Shown: positions 49,244 to 56,845, counted from the stretch's first letter. The stretch is DNA of 64,000 nucleotides from JBDTVS01 sp040007095 (GCA_040007095.1 JBDTVS010000008.1:1-64000), one strand, 5' to 3'. The notes: a model not told the origin generated them from the letters alone. Translations and numbers: made by a program.

Positions 49244-49279
49244 GATCAACCAATCAGGCGACTGCTCCAGGAGGCAGCC

Positions 49280-49825
49280 ATGAACGATTCGATTCCCAAG
49301 GAGTTAGCACGGTGCATCGCAGCGGGCAGTAAGGATCCGATGCCACGCGGAATCTGTCCGCGCTGCGGCAAGAACGTCGCGCTGGTTCGCGATCAGTCGC
49401 GAACGATTGTGCATGGCTGCTCAGACGAGGACTTTCGCGAGGCGGGGGAGGGCGGCGGTTCAGTGAACCTCGGCATCGACATGGCGAATGGCACGATCGT
49501 GAGAGACCCGCACGGCGCCGCGGCCGCGGGCTATGGTCGGCTGCGAGAACTCGACGAGTTGCGTGTCCGGCTCCGAGACGGCACACCAACGGAGTCGATA
49601 GCGAGCGTCACCGCAGACTTGAGGGATTTTCTGTCGCGCGGCCGGGGATTCGATTGGATAGCTGACTACGAACTATTGCTCGTGGCGCTGGCGCGCCAGT
49701 CCCTTTCAGAGCCAGCCACAGAGCGACACTGTTGCGATCTCGCTGAGAAATTCTGTCCTGGTTTCGTCCCGATTGGTCGCGAAGCCTTCAACGCGTTTCG
49801 GCGGGTGTTGGGAGAACCCGAGTGA
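49280..49825 (+). CDS. Hypothetical zinc-ribbon protein
   Basis: A 181-residue protein. A two-Cys motif (GICPRCGKNVALVRD, near residue 26) and a later HGCSDEDF suggest a small zinc-binding domain. The C-terminal half is helical (LARQSLSEPATERHCCDLAE, REAFNAFRRVLGE). AGGAGG precedes ATG 49280 by eight bases. No family named. Confidence 0.6.
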   Translation: MNDSIPKELARCIAAGSKDPMPRGICPRCGKNVALVRDQSRTIVHGCSDEDFREAGEGGGSVNLGIDMANGTIVRDPHGAAAAGYGRLRELDELRVRLRDGTPTESIASVTADLRDFLSRGRGFDWIADYELLLVALARQSLSEPATERHCCDLAEKFCPGFVPIGREAFNAFRRVLGEPE

Positions 49826-49915
49826 AGTCCCGCTCGCATTCTGGACGCGCGTCGCGTGGAGGGATGCCGCACTGACGCCCGCGAAGCTGACGTATTTGCA
49901 GAATCTGCATAATCC

Positions 49916-50557
49916 ATGACCCAAGTCGACGCCCGCATCAGCGACCACGATTCGATCAAGCGGTTCCCGCTCGAGTGGCCCGTCGGCTGGAAACGCACAG
50001 CGGCTGCTCGTCGCCTGGAGGCGCCGTTCGGGACGAAGCGCACGAGCAACGGCCGGTTGACGGTGCAGCTCGCCACGACACGCCTCGAGCTCGAGGTCGA
50101 CCGCCTCGGCGCGCGCAACCCGGTCTTGTCGACCAACGTCTCGTTGCGGCTGGATGGCCGCCCTCGCTCCGACGAGAATCCGAGTGATCCCGGCGCCGCG
50201 ATCTATTTCAGCTTCAAGGGGAAAGCGAACGTCCTGGCGTGTGATCGCTTTCGCACCGTCGCCGACAACATCGCCGCGATCGCGGGGCACATCGAAGCCC
50301 TCCGGCGCGTCGAACGTTACGGCGTCGGGACGATTGAGCAAGCCCTCGCGGGCTACAAGGCGCTCCCGGCCGACTCCGCGGCGAACTGGCGTGCCGTCTT
50401 CGGCTTCGGCGTCGAGGCGCGCGTGACCGTCGACCAGGTGGACACCGCGTACAAGTCGCTCGCGAAGGCGAAGCATCCCGATGTCGGTGGCACCGAGGTG
50501 GAGATGGCGCACCTGAACCGGGCCCGGGACTATGCGCTGATGGAGTTACAACCATGA
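49916..50557 (+). CDS. Phage protein with a C-terminal J-domain
   Basis: A 213-residue protein. The N-terminal 120 residues are a beta-rich domain of unknown type (FPLEWPVGWKRTAAARRLEA, FGTKRTSNGRLTVQLATTRL, YFSFKGKANVLACDRFRTVA). The C-terminus from about residue 155 is a J-domain: VDQVDTAYKSLAKAKHPDVG with the HPD signature near residue 188, then GTEVEMAHLNRARDYALMEL. J-domains activate Hsp70 (DnaK). It lies two genes after the initiator, and lambda needs DnaJ/DnaK to remodel its origin complex, so a role in replication start is plausible. Confidence 0.75.
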   Translation: MTQVDARISDHDSIKRFPLEWPVGWKRTAAARRLEAPFGTKRTSNGRLTVQLATTRLELEVDRLGARNPVLSTNVSLRLDGRPRSDENPSDPGAAIYFSFKGKANVLACDRFRTVADNIAAIAGHIEALRRVERYGVGTIEQALAGYKALPADSAANWRAVFGFGVEARVTVDQVDTAYKSLAKAKHPDVGGTEVEMAHLNRARDYALMELQP

Positions 50558-50751
50558 CGCTCGATGAGTTTCAAGAATTCGTCCGCCGTGGCCGCGCCGC
50601 GCAAGCCGCCGTCGACGCGCTCGGCGCCGGCTGCGATCACAAGTTCGTCGATAGCCGGTCGTGTCTGAAATGCGGCTGGACGCCACCGGCCGCTGACGCG
50701 GTACGGGAGGAGACGACGGAGCCCCTCGTTTCCATTCGCGACCAGCGATGA
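50554..50751 (+). CDS. Small zinc-finger-like protein
   Basis: A 65-residue protein overlapping the J-domain gene by four bases. CDHKFVDSRSCLKCGW is a His/Cys cluster likely to bind zinc. The start shares 14 bases with the gene at 46883 (ATGACGCTCGATGA). Confidence 0.55.
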   Translation: MTLDEFQEFVRRGRAAQAAVDALGAGCDHKFVDSRSCLKCGWTPPAADAVREETTEPLVSIRDQR

Positions 50752-50758
50752 TTTTCTT

Positions 50759-50992
50759 GTGGCCACCATCCTCACGCAGCGCACCCGCCGCTGTGATGCC
50801 ACCTGCCACTTCGCCACGAAACCGACGTGCGCGTGCATCTGTGGCGGGCGGTATCACGGCCTCGGCGACCAGGCGGCCGGGATGTTGAGTCGCGATTGGG
50901 GCAGTGGGGAATGGCGCGGATCGCCCGTGGTCCTCGTGCGGAATAGGCGGACGCGTCGGCCACGACCGGTGCAAGCGTCGTTGGAGTTCTGA
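50759..50992 (+). CDS. Small Cys-rich protein
   Basis: A 77-residue protein from GTG 50759. The N-terminal half holds five Cys and a His in CDATCHFATKPTCACICGGR YHGLG, a pattern of a small metal-binding domain. No family named. Confidence 0.55.
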   Translation: MATILTQRTRRCDATCHFATKPTCACICGGRYHGLGDQAAGMLSRDWGSGEWRGSPVVLVRNRRTRRPRPVQASLEF

Positions 50993-51002
50993 GGGGCGAC
51001 CG

Positions 51003-51347
51003 ATGGAGAGCGAATATCTGAGGACGATCAACCGCCTCGCGAAGTGGCGGACGGTGTTCGCGGGCCGGTGGCTGGGCACGCGGATCGCGACCGATTCTGA
51101 AGCGATCGCCGTGCGGGATTTTGCCGAGAAGTATCTCGTCTTGCGCGTCGAGGTGACGGCGCTGGTGGTCCTGCTCGAACGCGCCGGCATCTTCATCACC
51201 GGGCAGTTCGAAAACCAAATCATCAAAGAGTGTGACTACCTCCAGCGGCAGCTGGAACAGCAATTCCCCGGATTCAAGGCCACCGACGACGGCATGCACG
51301 TGGACACCGCGCGAGCCGTGGAGACGACAAAAGGCTGGCCGAAGTGA
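51003..51347 (+). CDS. Hypothetical helical protein
   Basis: A 114-residue protein from ATG 51003. Long helices (AIAVRDFAEKYLVLRVEVTA LVVLLERAGI, IIKECDYLQRQLEQQFPGF) suggest a coiled-coil adaptor. The stop overlaps the next start (GTGA). Confidence 0.55.
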   Translation: MESEYLRTINRLAKWRTVFAGRWLGTRIATDSEAIAVRDFAEKYLVLRVEVTALVVLLERAGIFITGQFENQIIKECDYLQRQLEQQFPGFKATDDGMHVDTARAVETTKGWPK

Positions 51348-51508
51348 CGTACAGGCTCGTGACGACGGTCTCCGGCGGGGTGTCCTATTCCGGTATCCAG
51401 TGCCTCGTCTGCGGGCGAACCAGCTACAACGGGAACGACATCGAGCAGCGCTACTGCAGCCACTGTCATCGCTTCCACGACGATCCCGTCACGGAGTCCA
51501 CCCGATGA
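51344..51508 (+). CDS. Small zinc-ribbon protein
   Basis: A 54-residue frame from GTG 51344, overlapping the previous stop. CLVCGRTSYNGNDIEQRYC SHCHRF carries two CxxC pairs, a classical zinc ribbon. Its stop overlaps the next ATG. Confidence 0.5.
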   Translation: MTYRLVTTVSGGVSYSGIQCLVCGRTSYNGNDIEQRYCSHCHRFHDDPVTESTR

Positions 51509-51699
51509 TCTGGTTCATTGCCACCGTCTGGGTCTGGAACGACGGAGACGAGCACGAGGGCGTGCCGACCGTGCTCCGCCTGCAGGCCGCCGACGAAGAC
51601 GACTATCGCCAGCGCGTGCGCCGGTACGCCGACGACGTCAAAGGCCGCGCGTCCCACGTCACGATCGGCCCGGTCAGTGAATCGAAGGTGCAGGGATGA
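51505..51699 (+). CDS. Hypothetical small protein
   Basis: A 64-residue beta-rich protein (FIATVWVWNDGDEHEGVPTV, RQRVRRYADDVKGRASHVTI). It overlaps both neighbours by four bases. No family named. Confidence 0.5.
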   Translation: MIWFIATVWVWNDGDEHEGVPTVLRLQAADEDDYRQRVRRYADDVKGRASHVTIGPVSESKVQG

Positions 51700-51917
51700 C
51701 CACGACGATCGCGCTCGTCAATCGACCTGGGAAATGTCGTTGGTGTGGCTGCACGCACGACCGCCCGTGCGCGAACGGCTGCGGCTGGGCCGATCGCGCG
51801 CAGACCCTCTGCACCGAGTGCGCGCCGCTCGACCACGCGATGCGCACGGCCACGGGCCGCCGCCTGCTCGCCGAGTGGCTCCAGGAACACGACTTCAACA
51901 CGAGGACCCTCCTCTGA
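51696..51917 (+). CDS. Small zinc-ribbon protein
   Basis: A 73-residue protein with CRWCGCTHDRPCANGCGWAD and CTECAPLDHAMR, a six-Cys treble-clef-like domain often found in phage early proteins. It overlaps both neighbours. Confidence 0.6.
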   Translation: MTTTIALVNRPGKCRWCGCTHDRPCANGCGWADRAQTLCTECAPLDHAMRTATGRRLLAEWLQEHDFNTRTLL

Positions 51918-52183
51918 TGGGCCGACACCGTCGCTACAGCGGGCCCCCACGCCGTCACTATGCGTTTGCGGTACTGACCGACGCCGAGTTCGTGGTGGCC
52001 AAGGCCGCGGCCCGAACCGCGGGCCTCACGATGTCGGACTTCGTGCGCCGCTGCATCAACAGCTACCTGCTCGAGGGCGGGGATGACGTGCCGCTCCTCC
52101 AAGAGAAGGAGATCGCCCCCCGGCGTTCCACGGGGAACGTCTCCGCCATCTCCGCCACCGCGCCGATTGGCGGACAGCCATGA
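51917..52183 (+). CDS. Small protein with RHH-like core
   Basis: An 88-residue protein from ATG 51917 (on the previous stop). The centre, YAFAVLTDAEFVVAKAAART AGLTMSDFVRRCINSYL, has the strand-helix-helix spacing of ribbon-helix-helix DNA-binding proteins. Confidence 0.55.
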   Translation: MGRHRRYSGPPRRHYAFAVLTDAEFVVAKAAARTAGLTMSDFVRRCINSYLLEGGDDVPLLQEKEIAPRRSTGNVSAISATAPIGGQP

Positions 52184-52464
52184 AGACGCGGAACCCCCGC
52201 ACGCCCGCCGAGTGGCAAGCCGCCGTCAACGCCGCCGAAGCCTTGCTGCTCCTGCAGAGTGCGCGGCTGTACGGCTTGCTGCTGGCCTGCGGCCCGAAGG
52301 TCCACGTCGCGCGCTGTGAGCAGATCCTGGCGCAGGGGCGCGCCCGACAGGTCGTGCCGATCCGCGACGGCGTCGACGCCTACATCAACGAACTGGTCTC
52401 GGCCGGACCAGACGGTGCGCGTGGTCCGTCTCCGACAGCCGTCGGATCTGGCGGCGAGTCATGA
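52180..52464 (+). CDS. Hypothetical small protein
   Basis: A 94-residue helical protein (EWQAAVNAAEALLLLQSARL YGLLLACG; RDGVDAYINELVSAG). The first four bases overlap the previous gene. No family named. Confidence 0.5.
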   Translation: MKTRNPRTPAEWQAAVNAAEALLLLQSARLYGLLLACGPKVHVARCEQILAQGRARQVVPIRDGVDAYINELVSAGPDGARGPSPTAVGSGGES

Positions 52465-53009
52465 CGGACACCGACCTGTCCGACTGGTTGCCGATCGTGC
52501 ACGCGGCCCAGATCATCAGGTGTTCGACGCGGACGATTGAACGCCTGGCGCGCGCCCAGAAACTCGAGCAGCGCCTCCGGCCCCAGGACGGGACGCCGCC
52601 CGTGGTGGTCTACAACCCTGACGACGTCGCCCGAATCGCGTCTGAGCGCCGGCCAGCGCCTCCGCCGTTCGTTTTACCGGCCGGACGGGCACCCGTGAAC
52701 CGGAACGGGCAGGGCCACGGCCAGAGTCTGAAGGAAACTCCCGGAAGTTTCCTTCAGACTCTGCCGGCTGGCGACGACCCGATCCGCCAGCTCTTCGCCG
52801 CCGCCTTGCGGGCGGTCCTGTCTCCGCCATCGCCGCCAGTGGCGGAGAGGATGGCGGAGACCTTGTTTCTGACGATCAAGGAGGCGGCGATCATGGCGAA
52901 CCTGCCAGCCGCCGACATCCGGCGGGCGATTGAGTCTGGGGAACTCAAGGCGCGGAAGACCGGTCGGGGTGGCTGGCGGATTCGACGGAAGGATCTGGAG
53001 GCGCTGTGA
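52461..53009 (+). CDS. Protein with two excisionase-type helix-turn-helix domains
   Basis: A 182-residue protein: HTH 1 at residues 12-45 (VHAAQIIRCSTRTIERLARA) with a Val/Tyr wing, a Pro-rich linker of about 75 residues, and HTH 2 at residues 130-180 (LTIKEAAIMANLPAADIRRA IESGELKARK). The two domains could bind a bipartite site. The linker is encoded by a perfect 18-bp inverted repeat. The last eight residues RRKDLEAL are the same as those of the next gene. Confidence 0.7.
   Translation: MTDTDLSDWLPIVHAAQIIRCSTRTIERLARAQKLEQRLRPQDGTPPVVVYNPDDVARIASERRPAPPPFVLPAGRAPVNRNGQGHGQSLKETPGSFLQTLPAGDDPIRQLFAAALRAVLSPPSPPVAERMAETLFLTIKEAAIMANLPAADIRRAIESGELKARKTGRGGWRIRRKDLEAL
52722..52763. repeat. 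Perfect 18-bp inverted repeat
   Basis: CAGAGTCTGAAGGAAACT (52722-52739) and its exact reverse complement AGTTTCCTTCAGACTCTG (52746-52763), separated by CCCGGA. It lies in the linker-coding part of the two-HTH gene. It would form an 18-bp stem in RNA or a cruciform in DNA. As a DNA site it has the two-fold symmetry of a dimer target. Confidence 0.9.
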
Positions 53010-53224
53010 AGCTTGTCAGTCGCAAGGTTGAGGGGAGGTACGAATACGAGATCGCGCCCGGCGAGTGGGTCACTCGGCAACGGGTCTCGCAATTACGACG
53101 GGCCGGTGTCACCCTGCCGCGATTGTCACGGGACATGGACCGCCTCATCCTGTATGGGCAGATCAGAATCCTGCTCCTCACTACGATTGCGGCGCAGCGA
53201 AGGAAAGATCTGGAGGCGCTGTGA
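52992..53224 (+). repeat. 18-bp junction repeats (52992-53009 and 53207-53224)
   Basis: GATCTGGAGGCGCTGTGA occurs at the 3' end of two adjacent genes. Each copy includes the Shine-Dalgarno GGAGG and the GTGA stop/start overlap for the following gene. The preceding three codons differ but encode the same RRK, which suggests homology with some divergence. Confidence 0.85.
53006..53224 (+). CDS. Small protein between junction repeats
   Basis: A 72-residue protein from GTG 53006 on the previous stop. MKLVSRKVEGRYEYEIAPG is followed by EWVTRQRVSQLRRAGV, and the last eight residues RRKDLEAL repeat those of the preceding gene. No family recognised. Confidence 0.55.
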   Translation: MKLVSRKVEGRYEYEIAPGEWVTRQRVSQLRRAGVTLPRLSRDMDRLILYGQIRILLLTTIAAQRRKDLEAL

Positions 53225-53496
53225 CGCAGGCGATCACGGTCGGCGACCTGGTGGACGTGCTCAGCCGTATACGGCGCGCCCAGCACGCAGCCGACCAGAT
53301 CCTCGCGCACGGGCCCGGCCTGACGTTCGGCGCGCTCGCGATCGGCGAGTGCTTCGAGTGGCCGCCGCCGATCCCGTGCGCGGACGGCGGCGAGCCGCTG
53401 GTGAAAACCTCGGACGTCGGGTATGCCTGGTCACGCGGCACGGGAACCGCGGAGGCGTTCTATCGCGTGGAGCGGTGGACGGGGGGCACAGGATGA
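53221..53496 (+). CDS. Hypothetical protein
   Basis: A 91-residue protein from GTG 53221 on the previous stop. It begins MTQAITVGDLVDVLSRIRRA and is helical, with a Gly/Ala-rich second half. It overlaps the next gene by four bases. Confidence 0.5.
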   Translation: MTQAITVGDLVDVLSRIRRAQHAADQILAHGPGLTFGALAIGECFEWPPPIPCADGGEPLVKTSDVGYAWSRGTGTAEAFYRVERWTGGTG

Positions 53497-53678
53497 CACG
53501 GCAACAGATGGCCGACGGGCTCGAGGCGGTCGTGGATCGGCTCGCGAACGGGCAGGACGAGCCGCCGGCGGGCGTGTCGGTGCATGAATGGGCGTACGTC
53601 AAAGGGATCGCGAGTGCGGCGATCCTGCGGCTCAAGGATAGTCTCGGACGCTCGGGGCCGTGGCCGCCGCTCCCGTGA
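53493..53678 (+). CDS. Hypothetical small protein
   Basis: A 61-residue helical protein (MTRQQMADGLEAVVDRLANG, VHEWAYVKGIASAAILRLKD SL). It overlaps the preceding gene and ends three bases before the next start. Confidence 0.5.
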   Translation: MTRQQMADGLEAVVDRLANGQDEPPAGVSVHEWAYVKGIASAAILRLKDSLGRSGPWPPLP

Positions 53679-53681
53679 ACG

Positions 53682-54023
53682 ATGGCGCCTGAAGATTTCG
53701 ATTTCCCGGCGGCCGTGCGGCAGGAACTGCAGCAGCTCGCGAACCGGTACGCCGTCTCGTATCCGGTGCTCTGTCTGGTCTATCGCCTCGGCGCGTCGAC
53801 GGCGCGCGTCGTGGGGCCGACGGGGGCGTTCCCGTTCGGGCGGCTCGGGCCGGATGATGAGGGCGAGCTCGCGGTGGCGATCGCGGCCGACGTCGCGCAC
53901 GGCGTGATTCGGATCGAATTTGGCACACCGGTCGCGCATGTCTCCCTGCCGGCGGCGCACGCGGAGCAACTCGCGGCGGCGCTGGTCGAGTATGCGACGC
54001 AGATCAGGGCCGGTGTGATGTGA
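53682..54023 (+). CDS. Hypothetical protein
   Basis: A 113-residue protein (FPAAVRQELQQLANRYAVSY, LAVAIAADVAHGVIRIEFGT, LPAAHAEQLAAALVEYATQI) of alpha/beta appearance; no family recognised. Confidence 0.5.
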   Translation: MAPEDFDFPAAVRQELQQLANRYAVSYPVLCLVYRLGASTARVVGPTGAFPFGRLGPDDEGELAVAIAADVAHGVIRIEFGTPVAHVSLPAAHAEQLAAALVEYATQIRAGVM

Positions 54024-54071
54024 GGGGGTCAGGCGGATTCGCGGACGCGGCGGGCGAGGCGGCTCGCTTTC

Positions 54072-54194
54072 GTGATCGGCGCCGGCGGGCGCACGGTGGC
54101 CGAAGGGCTTCGATTTCCCGACGGCACCGTGGCGATCGTCTGTGGCGTGCGCCGACGTCGGACGGCTACACAGACTGTGCGGCGGGAGGGCTGA
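54072..54194 (+). CDS. Possible very small protein
   Basis: A 40-residue frame from GTG 54072 containing GLRFPDGTVAIVCGV, which reads as a beta-hairpin of a phage protein. It fills the gap between two better genes. Weak support. Confidence 0.3.
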   Translation: MIGAGGRTVAEGLRFPDGTVAIVCGVRRRRTATQTVRREG

Positions 54195-54198
54195 CGTG

Positions 54199-54399
54199 AT
54201 GCACGCCGCCGCGGTCGAACTCGCCACCAACCTCGCCGCGATGACGGGCCAACAACACGTGGTGTATCGGATGCCGGCGTGGCCACCTGGCGTGTTCTCG
54301 GTGCGGCCGCGCATGCTCCTGCTGCCGATGGACGCCGAAGTCGAGGTCTTCGGCGCGTCGGATCTGGCGGTCGATCCGCAGCGAGGGCTGTTCGAATGA
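54199..54399 (+). CDS. Hypothetical small protein
   Basis: A 66-residue protein from ATG 54199 (AAAVELATNLAAMTGQQHVV, SVRPRMLLLPMDAEVEVFG). An earlier GTG at 54142 in frame is less likely. No family named. Confidence 0.45.
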   Translation: MHAAAVELATNLAAMTGQQHVVYRMPAWPPGVFSVRPRMLLLPMDAEVEVFGASDLAVDPQRGLFE

Positions 54400-54433
54400 C
54401 GGGATTCCGCGGCGGGATGTGGAGCAAACGCTG

Positions 54434-54670
54434 ATGAAAGTGACGCTCGAAAGCACCGACAAGATCGTGACACTCGTCACCCGCGACGGCGAGATTCCGG
54501 CCCGGGTCTGGGAAGGCCAGACCGACAGCGGCATCCCGTGCCACGCGTTCATCACGCGGATCGCGGTCGACAAGGACGAGGCGGCGGACCAATTCCAACG
54601 CGAGCTGATCAAGACGCGGCCTCCATCCATAGCCGCCGACGCTGCCTATCCGTTACGGTTGATCTTGTGA
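54434..54670 (+). CDS. Hypothetical small protein
   Basis: A 78-residue protein from ATG 54434; GTG 54419 is also possible. Strand-rich N-terminus (MKVTLESTDKIVTLVTRDGE, VWEGQTDSGIPCHAFITRI). The C-terminus overlaps the next gene. No family named. Confidence 0.55.
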   Translation: MKVTLESTDKIVTLVTRDGEIPARVWEGQTDSGIPCHAFITRIAVDKDEAADQFQRELIKTRPPSIAADAAYPLRLIL

Positions 54671-55008
54671 CGCTGTTCGACGCGAACGGCGACATCATCG
54701 AGCAGCCCGACCTTCACGATCCGGACGGCGTGTCGGCGCTGGACGCGGAGCTGCTCCGGTGCGCGGCCGCGGAATTCGACGCGCTCGAGCGCGAGGACGA
54801 GCCGATGTCCCTCCTGCTCAGTCCCTTGGTCGCCGTGCAACTCGCCGGGCTGCTCCAGCTGGCGCTCCAACATGAAGGGACGCAGGCGGATATTCGCGAC
54901 GCGGGCCGCTCGTTCCTCCAGGCGGTGCGCGAGTACTTCGCGGAGAGTCCCGCCGTACTCGAGGTCCTGCGCCGCGGCGACGACACGACGCAGGACGTCC
55001 CGCGATGA
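54667..55008 (+). CDS. Hypothetical protein
   Basis: A 113-residue protein from GTG 54667 on the previous stop. Helical core (LLSPLVAVQLAGLLQLALQH, RSFLQAVREYFAESPAVLEV). The next gene starts on its stop (ATGA). Confidence 0.55.
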   Translation: MTLFDANGDIIEQPDLHDPDGVSALDAELLRCAAAEFDALEREDEPMSLLLSPLVAVQLAGLLQLALQHEGTQADIRDAGRSFLQAVREYFAESPAVLEVLRRGDDTTQDVPR

Positions 55009-55418
55009 GATTTCCGATCGTCCAATGCCTCTGCGGCCCGCAGCGTCACGCCATCCTCGCGATGGCGGTGAGCACGAACCTGGCCGAGCAGACGACCGAC
55101 CACGAAGCCCTCGCGTGGCTGAAAGCCGCCATCGGGCTGCTGCTGGAGGGACGTGGCGGCGAGATCGAGATGCCCCCTCGGATCGATCCCTGGTGCGGCC
55201 TCTGTGGGGCCCCGGCCCGCGACTGGACGTATGAGATCGGGTGGTCGCGGGAGTTCGAAGATTGGGGCGCCGCACAACGGGCGCTCCGTGAGAGCGAAAC
55301 AGATCAGCGCGCCTCGGCGGCCCTGCTCGAGCTGCTCGACGTCACGTACAACGCCCGGATGCGCGGCGAGGTCGCGCGGCACGTCGACGACGCCCATGGC
55401 ACGGGGAAACCGCGATAA
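55005..55418 (+). CDS. Hypothetical zinc-finger-like protein
   Basis: A 137-residue protein. CLCGPQRHAIL near residue 8 and WCGLCGAPARDW near residue 63 are two Cys pairs that could form one zinc site. A helical segment (ALAWLKAAIGLLLEGRGG) lies between. It overlaps both neighbours. Confidence 0.55.
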   Translation: MRFPIVQCLCGPQRHAILAMAVSTNLAEQTTDHEALAWLKAAIGLLLEGRGGEIEMPPRIDPWCGLCGAPARDWTYEIGWSREFEDWGAAQRALRESETDQRASAALLELLDVTYNARMRGEVARHVDDAHGTGKPR

Positions 55419-55530
55419 AGGTGAGCCGCCGTCGACGTCGAGTCCAGGCACCAGCCCGCACAGACCGGGGCAGTCTGTTTCCCAGCAGCCAATCCTGCAC
55501 CGCGACGCCGACGGAGGAGTGAGGGGCTAA
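55396..55530 (+). CDS. Possible small Pro/Ser-rich protein
   Basis: A 44-residue frame overlapping the end of the previous gene; low complexity (SSPGTSPHRPGQSVSQQP). It is the last forward frame before the reverse-strand Ku cluster. Doubtful. Confidence 0.3.
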   Translation: MARGNRDKGEPPSTSSPGTSPHRPGQSVSQQPILHRDADGGVRG

Positions 55531-55742
55531 ACCGGCGGCGTACTCGTGTTCGCCACGACCGCGGCGGCCAAGGCGTCGTTCGAGCTGCGCACCCGATCGA
55601 CGATCGCTTGGATGGCGGCCGGATCGTTCTTCGCGGCTTCGACCGCGTTGAACAGGGTGGTGAGTAGGGCAGACGCCGAGGCGTCGACGGATTCGTTGCG
55701 TGCGACTTCGTCGGTGAGGGCGGTCAAATCCAGAGGCGGCAT
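55527..55742 (-). CDS. Hypothetical small phage protein
   Basis: A 71-residue helical protein from ATG 55742, with AAAGGAG seven bases upstream. It reads MPPLDLTALTDEVARNESVD, then LLTTLFNAVEAAKNDPAAIQ and IVDRVRSSNDALAAAV, and resembles short conserved phage proteins of unknown role. It is the last gene of the reverse-strand group. Confidence 0.65.
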   Translation of the reverse strand: MPPLDLTALTDEVARNESVDASASALLTTLFNAVEAAKNDPAAIQAIVDRVRSSNDALAAAVVANTSTPPV

Positions 55743-55791
55743 GTGGACTCCTTTGAAAAAACGACGGTGAAACAACCGGGGCGAGAGAGCC

Positions 55792-55995
55792 TTACGACGG
55801 CGTCGCAGCGGCGACATCGAGCCGGAGCTTGGTGTTGGCGGCCGCCAGGCGCCGCGTGAGGTGATCGACGCGGTGTTGGTCCGCGCGCGACAGCGCCTCA
55901 AACCAGCGATCGATGAGCGCGAGCGCATCGGTGAGCGGCACCGGCCCTTCGATGTCCAGCCAATCGGCGCCGATCGTGATGCGGAACTTCAGCAC
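55792..55995 (-). CDS. Hypothetical small protein
   Basis: A 67-residue protein (MLKFRITIGADWLDIEGPVP, LIDRWFEALSRADQHRVDHL). GAGGCC lies before it; it lies 25 bases downstream of the Ku stop on the same strand. Strand-rich N-terminus then two helices; no family recognised. Confidence 0.55.
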   Translation of the reverse strand: MLKFRITIGADWLDIEGPVPLTDALALIDRWFEALSRADQHRVDHLTRRLAAANTKLRLDVAAATPS

Positions 55996-56020
55996 GGGGC
56001 CTCCTGGTCGAATGTGTCCG

Positions 56021-56845
56021 TCATGACGCCTGCGTGCGAGTCGAGGTCATGCGCGCCTTCGCCATTTTCTTTTTCGGCGTCGCGGCCGCCAGGCTCTGCG
56101 TCAACGCGTCCATCAACGCCAACACGGGCAACGGCTCGAGCAGCGCAGGGACGACGACCTCATCGCCGGCGATCTTCGCGTCGATCAGCCGTCGTACATC
56201 CGCTTGATACGCGTCGGTGAAGTCCGCCAGGGTCAGCGGCCCTTCGAACGTGTGGAGGACCTGCGCCGCCAAGGTGAGCTCGTCGCGACTGACGGAGCTC
56301 CAGCCGGCGTGCGAGATCTCGCGGAGCTCGGCGGCGTGGTGCAGCGTGTAGAGCATCAGGGTGGCGCCTTGCGGGCTCACCGCCACGAGATACTCACGAC
56401 CGTAGATCGCGAGCTTGCCGATCGCCACGCTGCCCTCGAGCGCGGCCGTCAACACGGCGTAGGCATGGGCCGCGGGCCCACTGTCGGCGCCGTCGGGCTC
56501 GAGGTAGTACGCCCGGTCGATCGCCCGGAGCTCGAGCGCGGAGGCCTCGGCCACGTGCACCAGGTCGATCACCCGCGTCGACGGCGGCTGCACGGCCTCG
56601 AGCTCCTCGGGCAGCAGGACGACGTAGCGACCATTTTCGAATTCGAAGCCCTTCACGATCTGATCGTTCGGCACGTCGCGGCCGCAGGACGCGCACCAAT
56701 GCTTTTGGCTGATGCGGGTCGTGCAGGCCGCGTGCAGTTGATTGAACGAGAGCTTGTCACTCGATTCGGTGGCGGGGAAGACCTTGATCGGGACGGTGAC
56801 CAGGGCGATCTTGAGGACGCCTTTCCAGATGGCGCGGGCCGCCAT
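56021..56845 (-). CDS. ku: Ku DNA end-binding protein (prophage-encoded)
   Basis: A 274-residue bacterial-type Ku, which threads onto DNA double-strand ends as a homodimer and recruits ligase LigD in non-homologous end joining. It begins MAARAIWKGVLKIALVTVPI, the standard Ku start; CASCGRDVPNDQIVKGFEF is the zinc-less Cys pair strand; YVVLLPEELEAVQPPSTRVI and AYYLEPDGADSG mark the core beta-barrel; the C-terminal helical region ends in a Lys-rich tail (PKKKMAKARM), as in many bacterial Kus. ATG 56845 overlaps the preceding HTH gene stop (TGATG). No LigD is in the window, so it would need host ligase or act in end protection or circularisation. Confidence 0.92.
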   Translation of the reverse strand: MAARAIWKGVLKIALVTVPIKVFPATESSDKLSFNQLHAACTTRISQKHWCASCGRDVPNDQIVKGFEFENGRYVVLLPEELEAVQPPSTRVIDLVHVAEASALELRAIDRAYYLEPDGADSGPAAHAYAVLTAALEGSVAIGKLAIYGREYLVAVSPQGATLMLYTLHHAAELREISHAGWSSVSRDELTLAAQVLHTFEGPLTLADFTDAYQADVRRLIDAKIAGDEVVVPALLEPLPVLALMDALTQSLAAATPKKKMAKARMTSTRTQAS

